Shown piece by piece: positions 27,815 to 36,851 of a stretch of DNA of 64,000 nucleotides. The notes beneath the pieces were generated by a model, which worked only from the letters and a program-made list of their open reading frames with translations, did no database searches and had not been told where the DNA came from. Positions within the stretch are counted from its first letter, which is position 1; each line of letters begins with the position of its first letter. Position numbers and translations under genes: made by a program. This DNA is from Limimaricola hongkongensis DSM 17492 (lineage in GTDB: Bacteria > Pseudomonadota > Alphaproteobacteria > Rhodobacterales > Rhodobacteraceae), in the NCBI RefSeq assembly GCF_000600975.2, contig NZ_KK088650.1, positions 62,001-126,000 on the forward strand, given 5' to 3'.

Positions 27815-27823
27815 AGACCGCCG

Positions 27824-28429
27824 ATGCCGCCCGAGACGCCGCCGAAGATCATCGAGACGCTGGGCGCCCATCCGGGCGAGGGCCCGCGCCGTCTGTCCGC
27901 GCATCTCGACCGGATGGCGCGGACGGCGGCGGTCTTGGGGTACCCGTTCGAGCGCATCCGCGCCGAGGCTTTGCTCGATCTCACGCCCGAAGCGCCGCTG
28001 CGCTGCCGGTTGACGCTCGATCCGGCGGGCGAGCTGGATCTGACCACCGCGCCGCTTGGCCCCAACCCGTCCGAATGGCGCGTGGCGATCCACCCCGAGC
28101 GGCTCGACGCGGATGATCCGTGGCTGCGGCGCAAGACGACGCGCCGGGCGCTGTATGACGATGCGCGCGCGGATCTGCCCGATGGGGTGGACGAATGGCT
28201 GTTCCTGAACCGGGCAGGCGAGGTCTGCGAGGGCACGATCACCAATCTCTTTGCCGGGGAGGCCACACCCGCGCTGTCCTGCGGGCTGCTGCCCGGCGTG
28301 CTCCGGGCCGCGCTTCTGGGCCGGGGCTGGCGCGAGGCGGTTCTCCATCCGGGCGATCTCGACGGGGTGGGCTTTTGCATGGGCAATTCGCTGCGCGGTC
28401 TCATTCCGGCGCGTCTCGTCGCCGCCTGA
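27824..28429 (+). CDS. Class IV aminotransferase, PabC-like
   Basis: The 201-residue protein is a shortened fold-type IV PLP enzyme: Lys104 in WLRRKTTRRALYDD is the Schiff-base lysine, Glu136 in GEVCEGTITNLF contacts the cofactor, and the GLLPGVLRAALL and FCMGNSLRGLIPARLV segments follow. Directly after pabB it is most likely aminodeoxychorismate lyase, which yields 4-aminobenzoate. At 201 residues it is well below the usual 270 and lacks part of the N-terminal domain. No ribosome site precedes ATG 27824, where the repeat arm sits, so it may rely on coupling with pabB. Confidence 0.8.
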   Translation: MPPETPPKIIETLGAHPGEGPRRLSAHLDRMARTAAVLGYPFERIRAEALLDLTPEAPLRCRLTLDPAGELDLTTAPLGPNPSEWRVAIHPERLDADDPWLRRKTTRRALYDDARADLPDGVDEWLFLNRAGEVCEGTITNLFAGEATPALSCGLLPGVLRAALLGRGWREAVLHPGDLDGVGFCMGNSLRGLIPARLVAA

Positions 28430-28442
28430 CCCCTCGGCTTGC

Positions 28443-28471
28443 TTGACATCAAGGCCCCAACCCGGTGTATC
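28443..28471 (+). promoter_or_regulatory. Sigma-70-type promoter of aspS
   Basis: TTGACA (28443-28448) and TGTATC (28466-28471) are 17 bases apart, followed by aspS at 28504 with AAGGGAT as ribosome site. The -35 hexamer is a consensus match, the -10 hexamer partial. Confidence 0.65.
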
Positions 28472-28503
28472 GGCGCGACACCCGCCACAAGGGATATCCT
28501 TTC

Positions 28504-30279
28504 ATGCACGCCTACCGCACCCACACCTGCGCCGCCCTGACCTCTGACAATGTCGGCGATACCGTCCGGCTGTCGGGCTGGGTGCATCGGATCCGCGATC
28601 ATGGCGGCATCCTGTTCATCGACCTGCGCGATCATTACGGCATGACGCAGGTGCTGTGCGATCCCGACAGCGCCGCCTTCGCCGATGTCGAAAAGCTGCG
28701 CTCGGAATGGTGCATCCGCATCGACGGCGAGGTGAAGGCCCGCGCGCCCGAGCTGGTGAACCCCAAGCTGCCGACCGGCGAGATCGAGGTCTTCGTGCGT
28801 TCGGTCGAGGTGCTCGGCGCGTCGAAGGAGCTGCCGCTTCAGGTCTTCGGCGACCAGGAATACCCCGAGGAGACGCGGCTCAAGTACCGTTACCTCGACC
28901 TGCGCCGCGAGCAGATGCAGGCCAACATGACGCTGCGCTCGGACGTGGTGCGTTCGATCCGCCAGCGGATGTGGGACCAGAAGTTCCGCGAATACCAGAC
29001 CCCGATCATCACCGCGTCTTCGCCCGAGGGCGCGCGCGACTTCCTCGTGCCGAGCCGCCTGCATCCGGGCAAGTTCTACGCGCTGCCGCAGGCGCCGCAG
29101 CAGTTCAAGCAGCTCCTGATGGTGTCGGGCTTCGACAAGTATTTCCAGATCGCGCCGTGTTTCCGCGACGAGGATCCGCGCGCCGACCGGTCGCCCACCG
29201 ATTTCTACCAGCTCGACATGGAGATGAGCTTCGTCGAACAGCAGGACGTGTTCGACACGATCCAGCCGGTGATGGCGGGCGTGTTCGAGGAGTTCGGCGG
29301 CGGCCGCAAGGTCGACCAGGAGTGGCCGCTGATCTCCTACAAGGACGCGGCGCTGTGGTACGGCACCGACAAGCCCGACCTGCGCAACCCGATCAAGATG
29401 CAGGACGTTTCCGAGCATTTCAAAGGTTCGGGCTTTGCGATCTTCGCCAAGCTCTTGGAGCAGGACGGCACCCAGATCCGCGCCATCCCCGCGCCGACGG
29501 GCGGCAGCCGCAAGTTCTGCGACCGGATGAACGCCTTTGCCCAGAAGGAAGGCCTGCCGGGCATGGGCTATATCTTCTGGCGCGATCAGGGCGACGGCAT
29601 GGAAGCCGCCGGCCCGCTGGCCAAGAACATCGGCCCCGAGCGCACCGAGGCGATCCGTCAGCAGCTGGGTCTCGGCGTCGGCGACGCGGCGTTCTTCCTC
29701 GGCGGCAAGCCCGAGGCGTTCGAGCGCGTCGCGGGCAGGGCGCGGGTGGTGATCGGCGAGGAGCTGGGCCTGACCGAGACCGACCGCTTCGCCTTTGCGT
29801 GGATCGTCGATTTCCCGATGTACGAGAAGGATGACGAGGGCCGGATCGACTTTTCGCACAACCCCTTCTCGATGCCGCAGGGCGGGATGGAGGCGCTTCA
29901 GGGCGATCCGCTGGAGGTCTTGGGCTACCAGTACGACCTCGCCTGCAACGGCTACGAGCTGATTTCGGGCGCGATCCGCAACCACAAGCCGGAGATCATG
30001 TTCAAGGCGTTCGAGCTGGCGGGTTACGGCGAAGACGAGGTGCGCAAGCGCTTCGGCGGCATGGTCAACGCGTTCCAGTACGGCGCCCCGCCGCATGGCG
30101 GCTGTGCCGCGGGCATCGACCGGGTGGTGATGCTGCTCGCCGACGAGGCCAACATCCGCGAGGTCATCCTCTTCCCGATGAACCAGCGGGCCGAGGACCT
30201 GATGATGGACGCGCCCTCCGAGCCCAGCAACGAGCAGCTGCGCGAGCTGCGCCTGCGCGTTCTGCCGCCCGAGAGCTGA
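28504..30279 (+). CDS. aspS: Aspartyl-tRNA synthetase
   Basis: The 591-residue protein is a class II synthetase of the bacterial AspRS type: an N-terminal OB fold ([23 protein letters not shown]), motif 2 with [22 protein letters not shown], the bacterial insertion domain (about residues 290-420) and motif 3 [14 protein letters not shown] near the end. It charges tRNA-Asp, and possibly tRNA-Asn in the transamidation route, since many alphaproteobacteria lack AsnRS. A consensus-like promoter lies upstream and a strong terminator follows, so it is a single-gene unit. Confidence 0.96.
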   Translation: MHAYRTHTCAALTSDNVGDTVRLSGWVHRIRDHGGILFIDLRDHYGMTQVLCDPDSAAFADVEKLRSEWCIRIDGEVKARAPELVNPKLPTGEIEVFVRSVEVLGASKELPLQVFGDQEYPEETRLKYRYLDLRREQMQANMTLRSDVVRSIRQRMWDQKFREYQTPIITASSPEGARDFLVPSRLHPGKFYALPQAPQQFKQLLMVSGFDKYFQIAPCFRDEDPRADRSPTDFYQLDMEMSFVEQQDVFDTIQPVMAGVFEEFGGGRKVDQEWPLISYKDAALWYGTDKPDLRNPIKMQDVSEHFKGSGFAIFAKLLEQDGTQIRAIPAPTGGSRKFCDRMNAFAQKEGLPGMGYIFWRDQGDGMEAAGPLAKNIGPERTEAIRQQLGLGVGDAAFFLGGKPEAFERVAGRARVVIGEELGLTETDRFAFAWIVDFPMYEKDDEGRIDFSHNPFSMPQGGMEALQGDPLEVLGYQYDLACNGYELISGAIRNHKPEIMFKAFELAGYGEDEVRKRFGGMVNAFQYGAPPHGGCAAGIDRVVMLLADEANIREVILFPMNQRAEDLMMDAPSEPSNEQLRELRLRVLPPES

Positions 30280-30301
30280 TCGGTCTTCGCATCGAGACAA
30301 C

Positions 30302-30328
30302 GGCCGCGCCCCCGGGCGCGGCCTTTTT
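30302..30328 (+). terminator. Intrinsic terminator of aspS
   Basis: GGCCGCGCC (30302-30310) pairs with GGCGCGGCC (30315-30323) across a 4-base loop and is followed by T5 (30324-30328), 23 bases after the aspS stop. Stem, loop and tail are typical. Confidence 0.92.
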
Positions 30329-30354
30329 CGTGCCGCTGGGTCGCGGCGCGCGGC

Positions 30355-30714
30355 CTAGAACACCAGCCCGCCCAGCACGCACAGCCATGCGAGGCCCACG
30401 GCCGCGCCCGCCACGGCGACGGCGGCGGAGCCGGAATCCTTGGCCTGCTTGGCCAGCGCGCGCCGTTCTTCGGAGACGTCGTCGACCACCCGTTCGATCG
30501 CGGTATTGAGGCATTCGAAGGCCAGCACCATGACCCCGCCCATCAAGAGCATCCCGCGTTCGCCCGCCGAAAGCGGCAGCAGGAAGGCGAGGCCCGCCGA
30601 GACGATGTTGGCCCACATCCATTGATGCAGGCTGCCTTCGGTGTTCCAGACATGCCTGAGCCCCTGCCAGGACCACAGCGCACGCAGGCGCACGCGTTCG
30701 AAATGTTCGCGCAT
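30355..30714 (-). CDS. dgkA: Diacylglycerol kinase
   Basis: The 119-residue protein has the DgkA fold: an amphipathic N-terminal helix, three membrane helices (about 31-50, 55-69 and 97-117), and the family motif FECLNTAIERVVDDVSEERRALAKQAKDSGSAAV. It phosphorylates diacylglycerol in the inner membrane to recycle lipids from glycan synthesis. The start at 30714 avoids an Arg/Gly-rich upstream extension. It faces the TrhA-like gene across a 155-base divergent gap. Confidence 0.93.
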   Translation of the reverse strand: MREHFERVRLRALWSWQGLRHVWNTEGSLHQWMWANIVSAGLAFLLPLSAGERGMLLMGGVMVLAFECLNTAIERVVDDVSEERRALAKQAKDSGSAAVAVAGAAVGLAWLCVLGGLVF

Positions 30715-30869
30715 GGGGCGCCTCTCGGTTCGGTTCGCGCAAGATGGCGCCTGCAAAGAACAAAGCCAAGGCCGCAAGAGTTGCGCGTTTCGGCGATGAC
30801 ACGCGGATGTGTCACCACATATCCGCATGCCCCCCTGCACGCCGCCCGCAAACGGGCTAGATTTGTCGC

Positions 30870-31526
30870 ATGACACCACAGCATGACGAATACCCTGCCT
30901 ATGCGCGCTCCGAGCGTATCGCCGATGGCGTGATCCACGCGCTCGGCGTGACCTTCGCCTTGACCGGCGCGGTGCTCTTGATCGTGTTCTCGGCGCTGGC
31001 CGCGGAGGCGAGCGCCGATCGGATCATCGCCGTCGCCGTCTATGGCGGCGCGCTGATCGCGACCTTCACGGCCTCGGCCTTTTATCACATGACGCCATGG
31101 ACCGGGCTGCGCCCGGTGCTGCGCCGGTTCGACCACGCGGCGATCTATCTCAAGATCGCGGGCACCTACACGCCGCTGGTGGTGCTGATCGGCTCGGCCT
31201 TCGCTTACGGCGTGCTCGCGGTGGTCTGGGCGGTGGCGCTGGGCGGGGCGGTGGCCAAGCTGTTCTTCTGGAAAAGCCCCGGCCGGCTCGGGCCGACGCT
31301 GTATCTCGTGCTGGGCTGGCTCAGCGTGGCGCTGGTCTGGTCTCTGGCGCTGACCCTGCCGGTGGCCTCGACCGCGCTGGTGGTGATCGGCGGGCTGCTC
31401 TACTCGGCGGGGGTGATCTTTTTCTTGTGGGAAAAGCTGCGCTTTTCCAACGCGATCTGGCACGGCTTCGTGCTGGCCGCCTCGGGGTGCTTCTTTGCGG
31501 CGATCGCAATGGGGGTGCTCGGCTGA
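30870..31526 (+). CDS. Hemolysin III/TrhA-like (PAQR family) membrane protein
   Basis: The 218-residue protein has seven hydrophobic segments and the hemolysin III pattern: SERIADGVIHALGV at the start, SAFYHM (about 70-75), FDHAAIYLKIAGTYTPL (about 88-104) and a C-terminal FSNAIWHGFVLAASGCFFAAI, which supplies the His residues of the family's zinc site. Bacterial members are implicated in membrane energetics or lipid homeostasis; haemolysis is not established. Its stop lies 18 bases from the convergent M48 gene stop, and no terminator is visible between them. Confidence 0.9.
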   Translation: MTPQHDEYPAYARSERIADGVIHALGVTFALTGAVLLIVFSALAAEASADRIIAVAVYGGALIATFTASAFYHMTPWTGLRPVLRRFDHAAIYLKIAGTYTPLVVLIGSAFAYGVLAVVWAVALGGAVAKLFFWKSPGRLGPTLYLVLGWLSVALVWSLALTLPVASTALVVIGGLLYSAGVIFFLWEKLRFSNAIWHGFVLAASGCFFAAIAMGVLG

Positions 31527-31544
31527 GCCCCCCATCGCCGCGGC

Positions 31545-32318
31545 TCAGAGCCCGGCGGCGGTGCGCCGGACGATTTCCATGCGCTGCGCGTTCGGCGGGT
31601 GGGTGCCGAGAAACCGGTCGCCGGGATCGGGAATGCGCAGGAAGAACTGCGCGCCCCTGACCGGATCGTAGCCCGCGCGCTTGGCGATGGTCGCGCCGAG
31701 CGCATCGGCCTCGAGCTCGAACTCCTTGGAATAGCTGCGCGCGCCGACGCCCGCGCCGATCTGCTGGGCGGTGCGCACCAGGCCTTCGTTGCCACCGCCG
31801 AGCCCTGTGGCGAGCTGGCCGAACACGGTGGCGCCGATCGCGGCGTTGCGGCTTTGCCGGTCGAGATGGCCCGCGATGTGGTGCGCCGCCTCGTGGCTGA
31901 GCACGAAGGCCAGCTCGTCGGCGTTGCGCACCTCGTTCAACAGCGCGACGGTAAAGGCCAGCAGTGGCCGGCCCTGCGCGTCGCGGGTCTGAAAGGCGTT
32001 GGCGGGCTGGCCGGGGCGGTCATCGACGACGATACGGAAATCGCAGTCGAGCTGCGGCGCGTTGACCCGGCAGACCTGTTCGGCCACCGGTTCCAGCCGC
32101 TCGACCACGGCGACGAAATTGCGCGCGGCGCTGCGCGCGGCCGCCGGATCGGTCACGGCGCCGGGGCCCTTGGAGATGCGCACATCGGCGGGAGCGGGGC
32201 TGCCGGGGCGGGTGACGGTGGTGGTGCGCTGCGGGCCGGTGGCGACGACAACGGGCGGCGCGCAGGCCGACAGCCCGAGACCGGCGGCCAGGGCGAGAGC
32301 AGTGAGACGTGACAGCAT
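31545..32318 (-). CDS. M48 family metallopeptidase lipoprotein
   Basis: The 257-residue protein has a lipoprotein signal peptide with lipobox LSAC (lipidated Cys19). The zinc motif HEAAH (His142, Glu143, His146) is followed by the third ligand Glu201 and Asp205 in FELEADALG, as in M48 peptidases. It should be anchored in the periplasm by a lipid and cleave envelope proteins, in the manner of LoiP and YcaL. A long low-complexity linker (residues 22-55) precedes the catalytic part. It is divergent from a small hypothetical gene. Confidence 0.9.
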   Translation of the reverse strand: MLSRLTALALAAGLGLSACAPPVVVATGPQRTTTVTRPGSPAPADVRISKGPGAVTDPAAARSAARNFVAVVERLEPVAEQVCRVNAPQLDCDFRIVVDDRPGQPANAFQTRDAQGRPLLAFTVALLNEVRNADELAFVLSHEAAHHIAGHLDRQSRNAAIGATVFGQLATGLGGGNEGLVRTAQQIGAGVGARSYSKEFELEADALGATIAKRAGYDPVRGAQFFLRIPDPGDRFLGTHPPNAQRMEIVRRTAAGL

Positions 32319-32471
32319 CGGCGGGGATATCCGGTTGTCTGAAATGCGGTTAGGCCGATCCTAGCCGCCCCCCGGCGGCCCGGCCAGCCCCGCGCGGGCC
32401 CGCTTCACGCGATCGGCATGGGCCCGCCGCCAATGCTTGCGCCGCCCCGGCGCCGCGCCTAGGCTCGGGGC

Positions 32472-32708
32472 ATGTTCACCATCGAGCACGATTTCGACGC
32501 CACCGTGGTCACGCTCGTCGACGAAGGCAGCGTGTCCTTGCAGGAGGACGTCACCGTCTGCGCCTTCGAGGATTGCGTGACGGTCGAGCAATACGATCCG
32601 CGCCGCGACGCGGTGGTGCGCATCACCCTGTCGCTGCACCAGGCGCGCGAACTGGCGGCGGCGCTGAACCTGCCCGAGGGCGTCTACCGCGCCAAGGGAG
32701 GGGCCTGA
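32472..32708 (+). CDS. Small hypothetical protein
   Basis: The 78-residue protein starts MFTIEHDFDATVVTLVDEG and continues with alternating strands, two cysteines (VCAFEDC), acidic residues and a helix (LHQARELAAALNLPEGVYR). It has no signal peptide. The sequence is compact and codon use looks native. It is divergent from the M48 gene and followed by the second hairpin repeat element. I do not recognise a family. Confidence 0.6.
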   Translation: MFTIEHDFDATVVTLVDEGSVSLQEDVTVCAFEDCVTVEQYDPRRDAVVRITLSLHQARELAAALNLPEGVYRAKGGA

Positions 32709-32734
32709 GGCCCCCCGTGGCGCGCGCGCTTGCC

Positions 32735-32838
32735 TTTCACCATTCCCCAAATACGCATCGATCCGCCGACGCCGGCGTGACCTTGAAGGTGCCACGCGAC
32801 GGCAGCCATCCGCCATGCGTATTTGAAGAATGGTGAAA
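32735..32838. repeat. Hairpin element with 24-base inverted ends (copy 2)
   Basis: Arms at 32735-32758 and 32815-32838 (starting TTTCACCATTC and ending AAATACGCAT on the facing strands) are 22/24 identical in inverted orientation. The interior of 56 bases differs from copy 1. It lies between the stop codons of the 78-residue protein and fdsD, where convergent transcription meets, so it may function as a bidirectional end signal. Confidence 0.8.
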
Positions 32839-32846
32839 AGGGGGCG

Positions 32847-33104
32847 TCAGCGCGTTTCGGACCCGGCGGGCACGGCCTGGCCCGCATCGCGCCAGATCTC
32901 GGCGCCGCGCCGCGCCAGCGGGGTGAGCGCGTCGGCCTCGTCCGTCTCCATCATCGCGAAGAGCCGGTCGCGCATGCGCGGCTCCCAGAAGCTGCGCAGA
33001 TGCGCCGCCACCCGTTCGGCGCGGTCGCCCTCGGGCTGGCTTTCGAAGAAGGTGGCGATCTGGTTGGCCATGCGGATCAGCTTGAGATCGGTGCTAGAGG
33101 ACAT
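32847..33104 (-). CDS. fdsD: Formate dehydrogenase delta subunit
   Basis: The 85-residue protein matches FdsD: LIRMANQIATFFESQPEGDRAERVAAHLRSFWEPRMRDRLF in the first two-thirds and a variable acidic end. In Rhodobacter capsulatus, FdsD is a small protein needed for FdsABG maturation and stability. It is last in the fds operon. Start at ATG 33104 overlaps fdhD by 11 bases; a longer frame upstream is out of place within fdhD. Confidence 0.9.
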   Translation of the reverse strand: MSSSTDLKLIRMANQIATFFESQPEGDRAERVAAHLRSFWEPRMRDRLFAMMETDEADALTPLARRGAEIWRDAGQAVPAGSETR

Positions 33105-33903
33105 GGGCGCTTCCGATGCGGTTGGGGTGGGTATAAAGCCGCGTGCCGTGGCGGTTATGGGTGACGAGCGCGATGCCCGCGGCCTCGGCGAGCCGCACGG
33201 CATGGGCCGTGGGCTGCGACACCGACAGCAGGACCGGCGCGCCGATCATCGCCGTCTTCTGCACCATTTCGAGCGACAGCCGCGAGGTCAGCACCACCGC
33301 GCCCGCGCCCGGATCGATCCCGGCGGCGGCCATCGCGCCCGCCAGCTTGTCGAGCGCGTTGTGGCGGCCGACATCCTCGCGCGCCAGCACGATGCCGTGG
33401 CCGGGACGGTAGAAGCCCGCCGCGTGCACGGCGCGGGTTTCGTCGTGGAGCGGCTGCAACGCCCGCAGCCCGTCGAGCGCGGCGGCTACTTCGGACGGCG
33501 CCAGCACGAGGGAGGAGGCGGGGACCGCACGCACCTCGCGCGCCGCTTGCGCGAGGCTGTCGATGCCGCACAGCCCGCAGCCGACGGGGCCCACCTGCGC
33601 ACGGCGGCGCGCGTCGAGCGCGGCGCGGCGGGTCTCGGGCAGCCAGATCCGGGCCTCGATGCCATTGGGCTGATCGACGATCTCGACCTCGCCGATCTCG
33701 GGCGCCTCGGCGAAGCCCTCGGTGATGGTGAAGCCGCGCGCGAAATCCGCGATATCGGCGGGGGTGGCCATCATCACCGCCTGCGTCGAGCCGTTATAGA
33801 CCACCGCCACCGGGGTCTCCTCGGGCAGCGAGACGGGGCCGGACGGGGCCGCGCCCGCATCATGCGCCGTGACGCGGGCGAAGGGCGGCGGCGTCCCGGT
33901 CAT
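33094..33903 (-). CDS. fdhD: Formate dehydrogenase accessory sulfurtransferase
   Basis: The 269-residue protein has the FdhD pattern: LPEETPVAVVYNGSTQAVMMATPADIADFARGFTITEG, then GPVGCGLCGIDSL (the CxxC that carries sulfur from IscS in E. coli FdhD), HAAGFYRPG and EDVGRHNALDKLAGA, with SRLSLEMVQKTAMIG near the end. It delivers sulfur to the bis-MGD cofactor of formate dehydrogenase. It overlaps fdsA by 4 bases and fdsD by 11, so it is part of the fds transcript. Confidence 0.94.
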   Translation of the reverse strand: MTGTPPPFARVTAHDAGAAPSGPVSLPEETPVAVVYNGSTQAVMMATPADIADFARGFTITEGFAEAPEIGEVEIVDQPNGIEARIWLPETRRAALDARRRAQVGPVGCGLCGIDSLAQAAREVRAVPASSLVLAPSEVAAALDGLRALQPLHDETRAVHAAGFYRPGHGIVLAREDVGRHNALDKLAGAMAAAGIDPGAGAVVLTSRLSLEMVQKTAMIGAPVLLSVSQPTAHAVRLAEAAGIALVTHNRHGTRLYTHPNRIGSAHVL

Positions 33904-36851
33904 TCCGCCGCGGGCAGGATGCGGCGCGACTTTTCGGCCTGCGCCTCGTAATCCTGCTGCCACTCGGAGGGACCGTTCGACGGGCTGACCTGCACCGCCG
34001 TCACCTTGTATTCCGGGCAGTTCGTGGCCCAGTCCGAGAAATCGGTGGTGATGACGTTGGCCTGCGTCGTCGGGTGGTGGAAGGTGGTATAGACCACGCC
34101 GGGGCTGACCCGGTCGGTGATCTCGGCCCTGAGCGTCGTCTCGCCCGAGCGCGAGGCGAGGCGGACGAAATCGCCATCCTTCACGCCGCGCGTTTCGGCA
34201 TCGTGCGGATGGATCTCCAGCACGTCCTCCTCGTGCCACGCCACGTTGTCGGTCCGCCTTGTCTGCGCGCCGACATTGTATTGCGACAGGATGCGGCCCG
34301 TGGTGAGCAAGAGCGGAAAACGCGGGCCGGTCCTTTCATCCGTCGCCACGTATTCGGTGCGGATGAACCGCCCCCGACCGCGTACGAAACCGTCTATATG
34401 CATGAGCGGCGTGCCCTCGGGCGCGGCGTCGTTGCAGGGCCACTGCACCGAGCCCTTCTCCTCCAGAAGCTCGTAGCTGACATGGGCAAAGCTCGGCGTC
34501 GTCGCGGCGATCTCGGCCATGATCTGCGCGGGGTGGGTGTAGGTCCAGCCGCCGCCCATCGCGTTGGCCAGAAGCTGCGTCACCTCCCAGTCGGCATAGC
34601 CGTTCTTCGGGGCCATCACGCGGCGCACGCGGTTGATGCGCCGCTCGGCATTGGTGAAGGTGCCGTCCTTTTCGAGAAAGGTCGAACCGGGCAGGAAGAC
34701 ATGCGCGTAATTCGCGGTTTCGTTCAGGAACAGGTCCTGCACGATCACGCAGTCCATCGCGGCGAGACCGGCGGCGACGTGCTTGGTGTCGGGGTCGGAT
34801 TGCAGGATGTCCTCGCCCTGGCAGTAGAGCCCCTTGAAGCTGCCATCCACCGCCGCATCCAGCATGTTGGGGATGCGCAGCCCCGGCTCATGGTCGATCT
34901 CGACGCCCCAGAGGCTTTCGAACACCTCGCGCGCCTCACCGCCCGAGACGTGGCGATAGCCCGGCAGCTCGTGCGGGAACGACCCCATGTCGCAGGAGCC
35001 CTGCACGTTGTTCTGGCCGCGCAGCGGGTTCACCCCCACGCCCTTGCGGCCGATATTGCCGGTCAGCATGGCGAGGTTGGCGATGCCGATGACGGTGGTC
35101 GAGCCCTGGCTGTGCTCGGTCACGCCGAGGCCGTAATAGATCGCGCCGTTGCCCCCCGTGGCATAGAGCCGCGCCGCCTCGCGCAGCTCCTGCGCCGGCA
35201 CGCCGGTCAGCATCTCGACCGCCTCGGGCGCGTGGCGATCCTCGGCCACGAAGGCGACGTAGTCCTGAAATTCCTCCCAGTCGCAGCGGCTGCGGATGAA
35301 CTCCTCGTCGTAGAGCCCTTCGGTCACGATCACATGTGCCATCGCGGTGACGACGGCGACATTGGTGCCGGGGCGCAGGGCCAAGTGATGCGCGGCCTCG
35401 ACATGCGGGGAGCGCACCAGATCGATCCGGCGCGGGTCGATCACGATCAGCTTCGCGCCCGCGCGCAGCCGCTTCTTCAGGCGGCTGGCAAAGACCGGGT
35501 GGCCGTCGGTGGGGTTGGCGCCGATGATGACGGCGACATCCGTGTCCTCGACCGAGTCGAAATCCTGCGTGCCAGCCGAGGTGCCGTAGGTCTGGCCCAA
35601 GCCATAGCCTGTGGGCGAATGGCAGACCCGGGCGCAGGTGTCGGTGTTGTTGTTGCCGAAGACGGCACGCGCCATCTTCTGCACGAGGTAGGTCTCCTCG
35701 TTGGTGCAGCGCGACGAGGTGATGACGCCGATCGACTTCTTGCCATGGGTCTTCTGGATGCCGCGCATCCGGTCGGCGGCAAAGCCGATCGCCTCCTCCC
35801 ACGACACCTCGCGCCACGGCTCGTCGATGCGGTCGCGGATCATCGGGTTGAGAATCCGGTCGCGATGCGCGGCATAGCCATAGGCGAAGCGGCCCTTGAC
35901 GCAGCTATGGCCGCGATTGGCCTTGCCGTGCTTGTAGGGGGTCATGCGGACCAGCTCGTCGCCGCGCATCTCGGCCTTGAACGAACAGCCGACGCCGCAA
36001 TAGGCGCAGGTGGTGACGACGGCGCGGTCCGGCGTGCCGATCTCGGCCACCGATTTTTCCTGAAGCGTCGCGGTGGGGCAGGCCTGCACGCAGGCGCCGC
36101 AGGACACGCAGTCCGACGTCATGAAATCGTCGAGCTTCATCCCCGCCGAAACCCGGCTGTCGAAGCCGCGCCCTTCGATGGTCAGCGCGAAGGTGCCCTG
36201 CACCTCGTCGCAGGCCCGCACGCAGCGCGAGCAGACGATGCATTTCGACGGATCGTAAGTGAAATAGGGGTTGGAATCGTCCTTGGGGGTGAATTGCGGG
36301 TTGGCGATGCCCTCGGGCTGGCGCAGCCGCGCCTCGGCCTGGCTTCGCGCGCCGGTGCCCGACGGGTCGTAATGGTTCTGGCCGGGCGTGAAGCGCACGT
36401 CGCGCAGGCCGACGGCGCCGGCCATGTCCTGCAATTCGCAATCGCCATTGGCCGCGCAGGTCAGGCAATCGAGCGGGTGGTCGGAGACGTAAAGCTCCAT
36501 CACCCCGCGCCGCAGGCGGCGCAGCTTCTCGTTCTGGGTGCGCACCACCATGCCCTCGGCCACCGGCGTGGTGCAGGACGCGGGCGTGCCGCGACGGCCC
36601 TCGATCTCGACCACGCAAAGACGGCAGGAGCCGAAGGCCTCCATGTTGTCGCTGGCGCAAAGGCGGGGCACCTCGATGCCGATCTCGGCGGAGGCGCGCA
36701 TGACGCTCGTGCCCTCGGGCACCGTCACCTCGAAACCATCGACCGTCAGCGTCACCATGGTGGCCGAGACGCGGGCGGGCGTGCCCATGTCGGTGTCGTT
36801 CTTGAGCCCGGTGCCGCCGGGCCCGTCGAAGGGGATCAGGAAATCCTTCAT
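33900..36851 (-). CDS. fdsA: NAD-dependent formate dehydrogenase, molybdenum-binding alpha subunit
   Basis: The 983-residue protein carries an N-terminal 2Fe-2S domain (Cys65, Cys76, Cys79, Cys93) and a His125-ligated 4Fe-4S cluster (HPLDCLTC). Two ferredoxin-type clusters (Cys204-Cys214 and Cys248-Cys258) and a 4Fe-4S motif (Cys282, 285, 289 and 317) follow, then the molybdopterin oxidoreductase domain. The molybdenum ligand is Cys410 next to His411 in TCARVCHSPTG; cysteine replaces selenocysteine. With FdsB and FdsG it oxidises formate and reduces NAD in the cytosol. It starts 4 bases inside the fdsB stop. Confidence 0.96.
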   Translation of the reverse strand: MKDFLIPFDGPGGTGLKNDTDMGTPARVSATMVTLTVDGFEVTVPEGTSVMRASAEIGIEVPRLCASDNMEAFGSCRLCVVEIEGRRGTPASCTTPVAEGMVVRTQNEKLRRLRRGVMELYVSDHPLDCLTCAANGDCELQDMAGAVGLRDVRFTPGQNHYDPSGTGARSQAEARLRQPEGIANPQFTPKDDSNPYFTYDPSKCIVCSRCVRACDEVQGTFALTIEGRGFDSRVSAGMKLDDFMTSDCVSCGACVQACPTATLQEKSVAEIGTPDRAVVTTCAYCGVGCSFKAEMRGDELVRMTPYKHGKANRGHSCVKGRFAYGYAAHRDRILNPMIRDRIDEPWREVSWEEAIGFAADRMRGIQKTHGKKSIGVITSSRCTNEETYLVQKMARAVFGNNNTDTCARVCHSPTGYGLGQTYGTSAGTQDFDSVEDTDVAVIIGANPTDGHPVFASRLKKRLRAGAKLIVIDPRRIDLVRSPHVEAAHHLALRPGTNVAVVTAMAHVIVTEGLYDEEFIRSRCDWEEFQDYVAFVAEDRHAPEAVEMLTGVPAQELREAARLYATGGNGAIYYGLGVTEHSQGSTTVIGIANLAMLTGNIGRKGVGVNPLRGQNNVQGSCDMGSFPHELPGYRHVSGGEAREVFESLWGVEIDHEPGLRIPNMLDAAVDGSFKGLYCQGEDILQSDPDTKHVAAGLAAMDCVIVQDLFLNETANYAHVFLPGSTFLEKDGTFTNAERRINRVRRVMAPKNGYADWEVTQLLANAMGGGWTYTHPAQIMAEIAATTPSFAHVSYELLEEKGSVQWPCNDAAPEGTPLMHIDGFVRGRGRFIRTEYVATDERTGPRFPLLLTTGRILSQYNVGAQTRRTDNVAWHEEDVLEIHPHDAETRGVKDGDFVRLASRSGETTLRAEITDRVSPGVVYTTFHHPTTQANVITTDFSDWATNCPEYKVTAVQVSPSNGPSEWQQDYEAQAEKSRRILPAAE

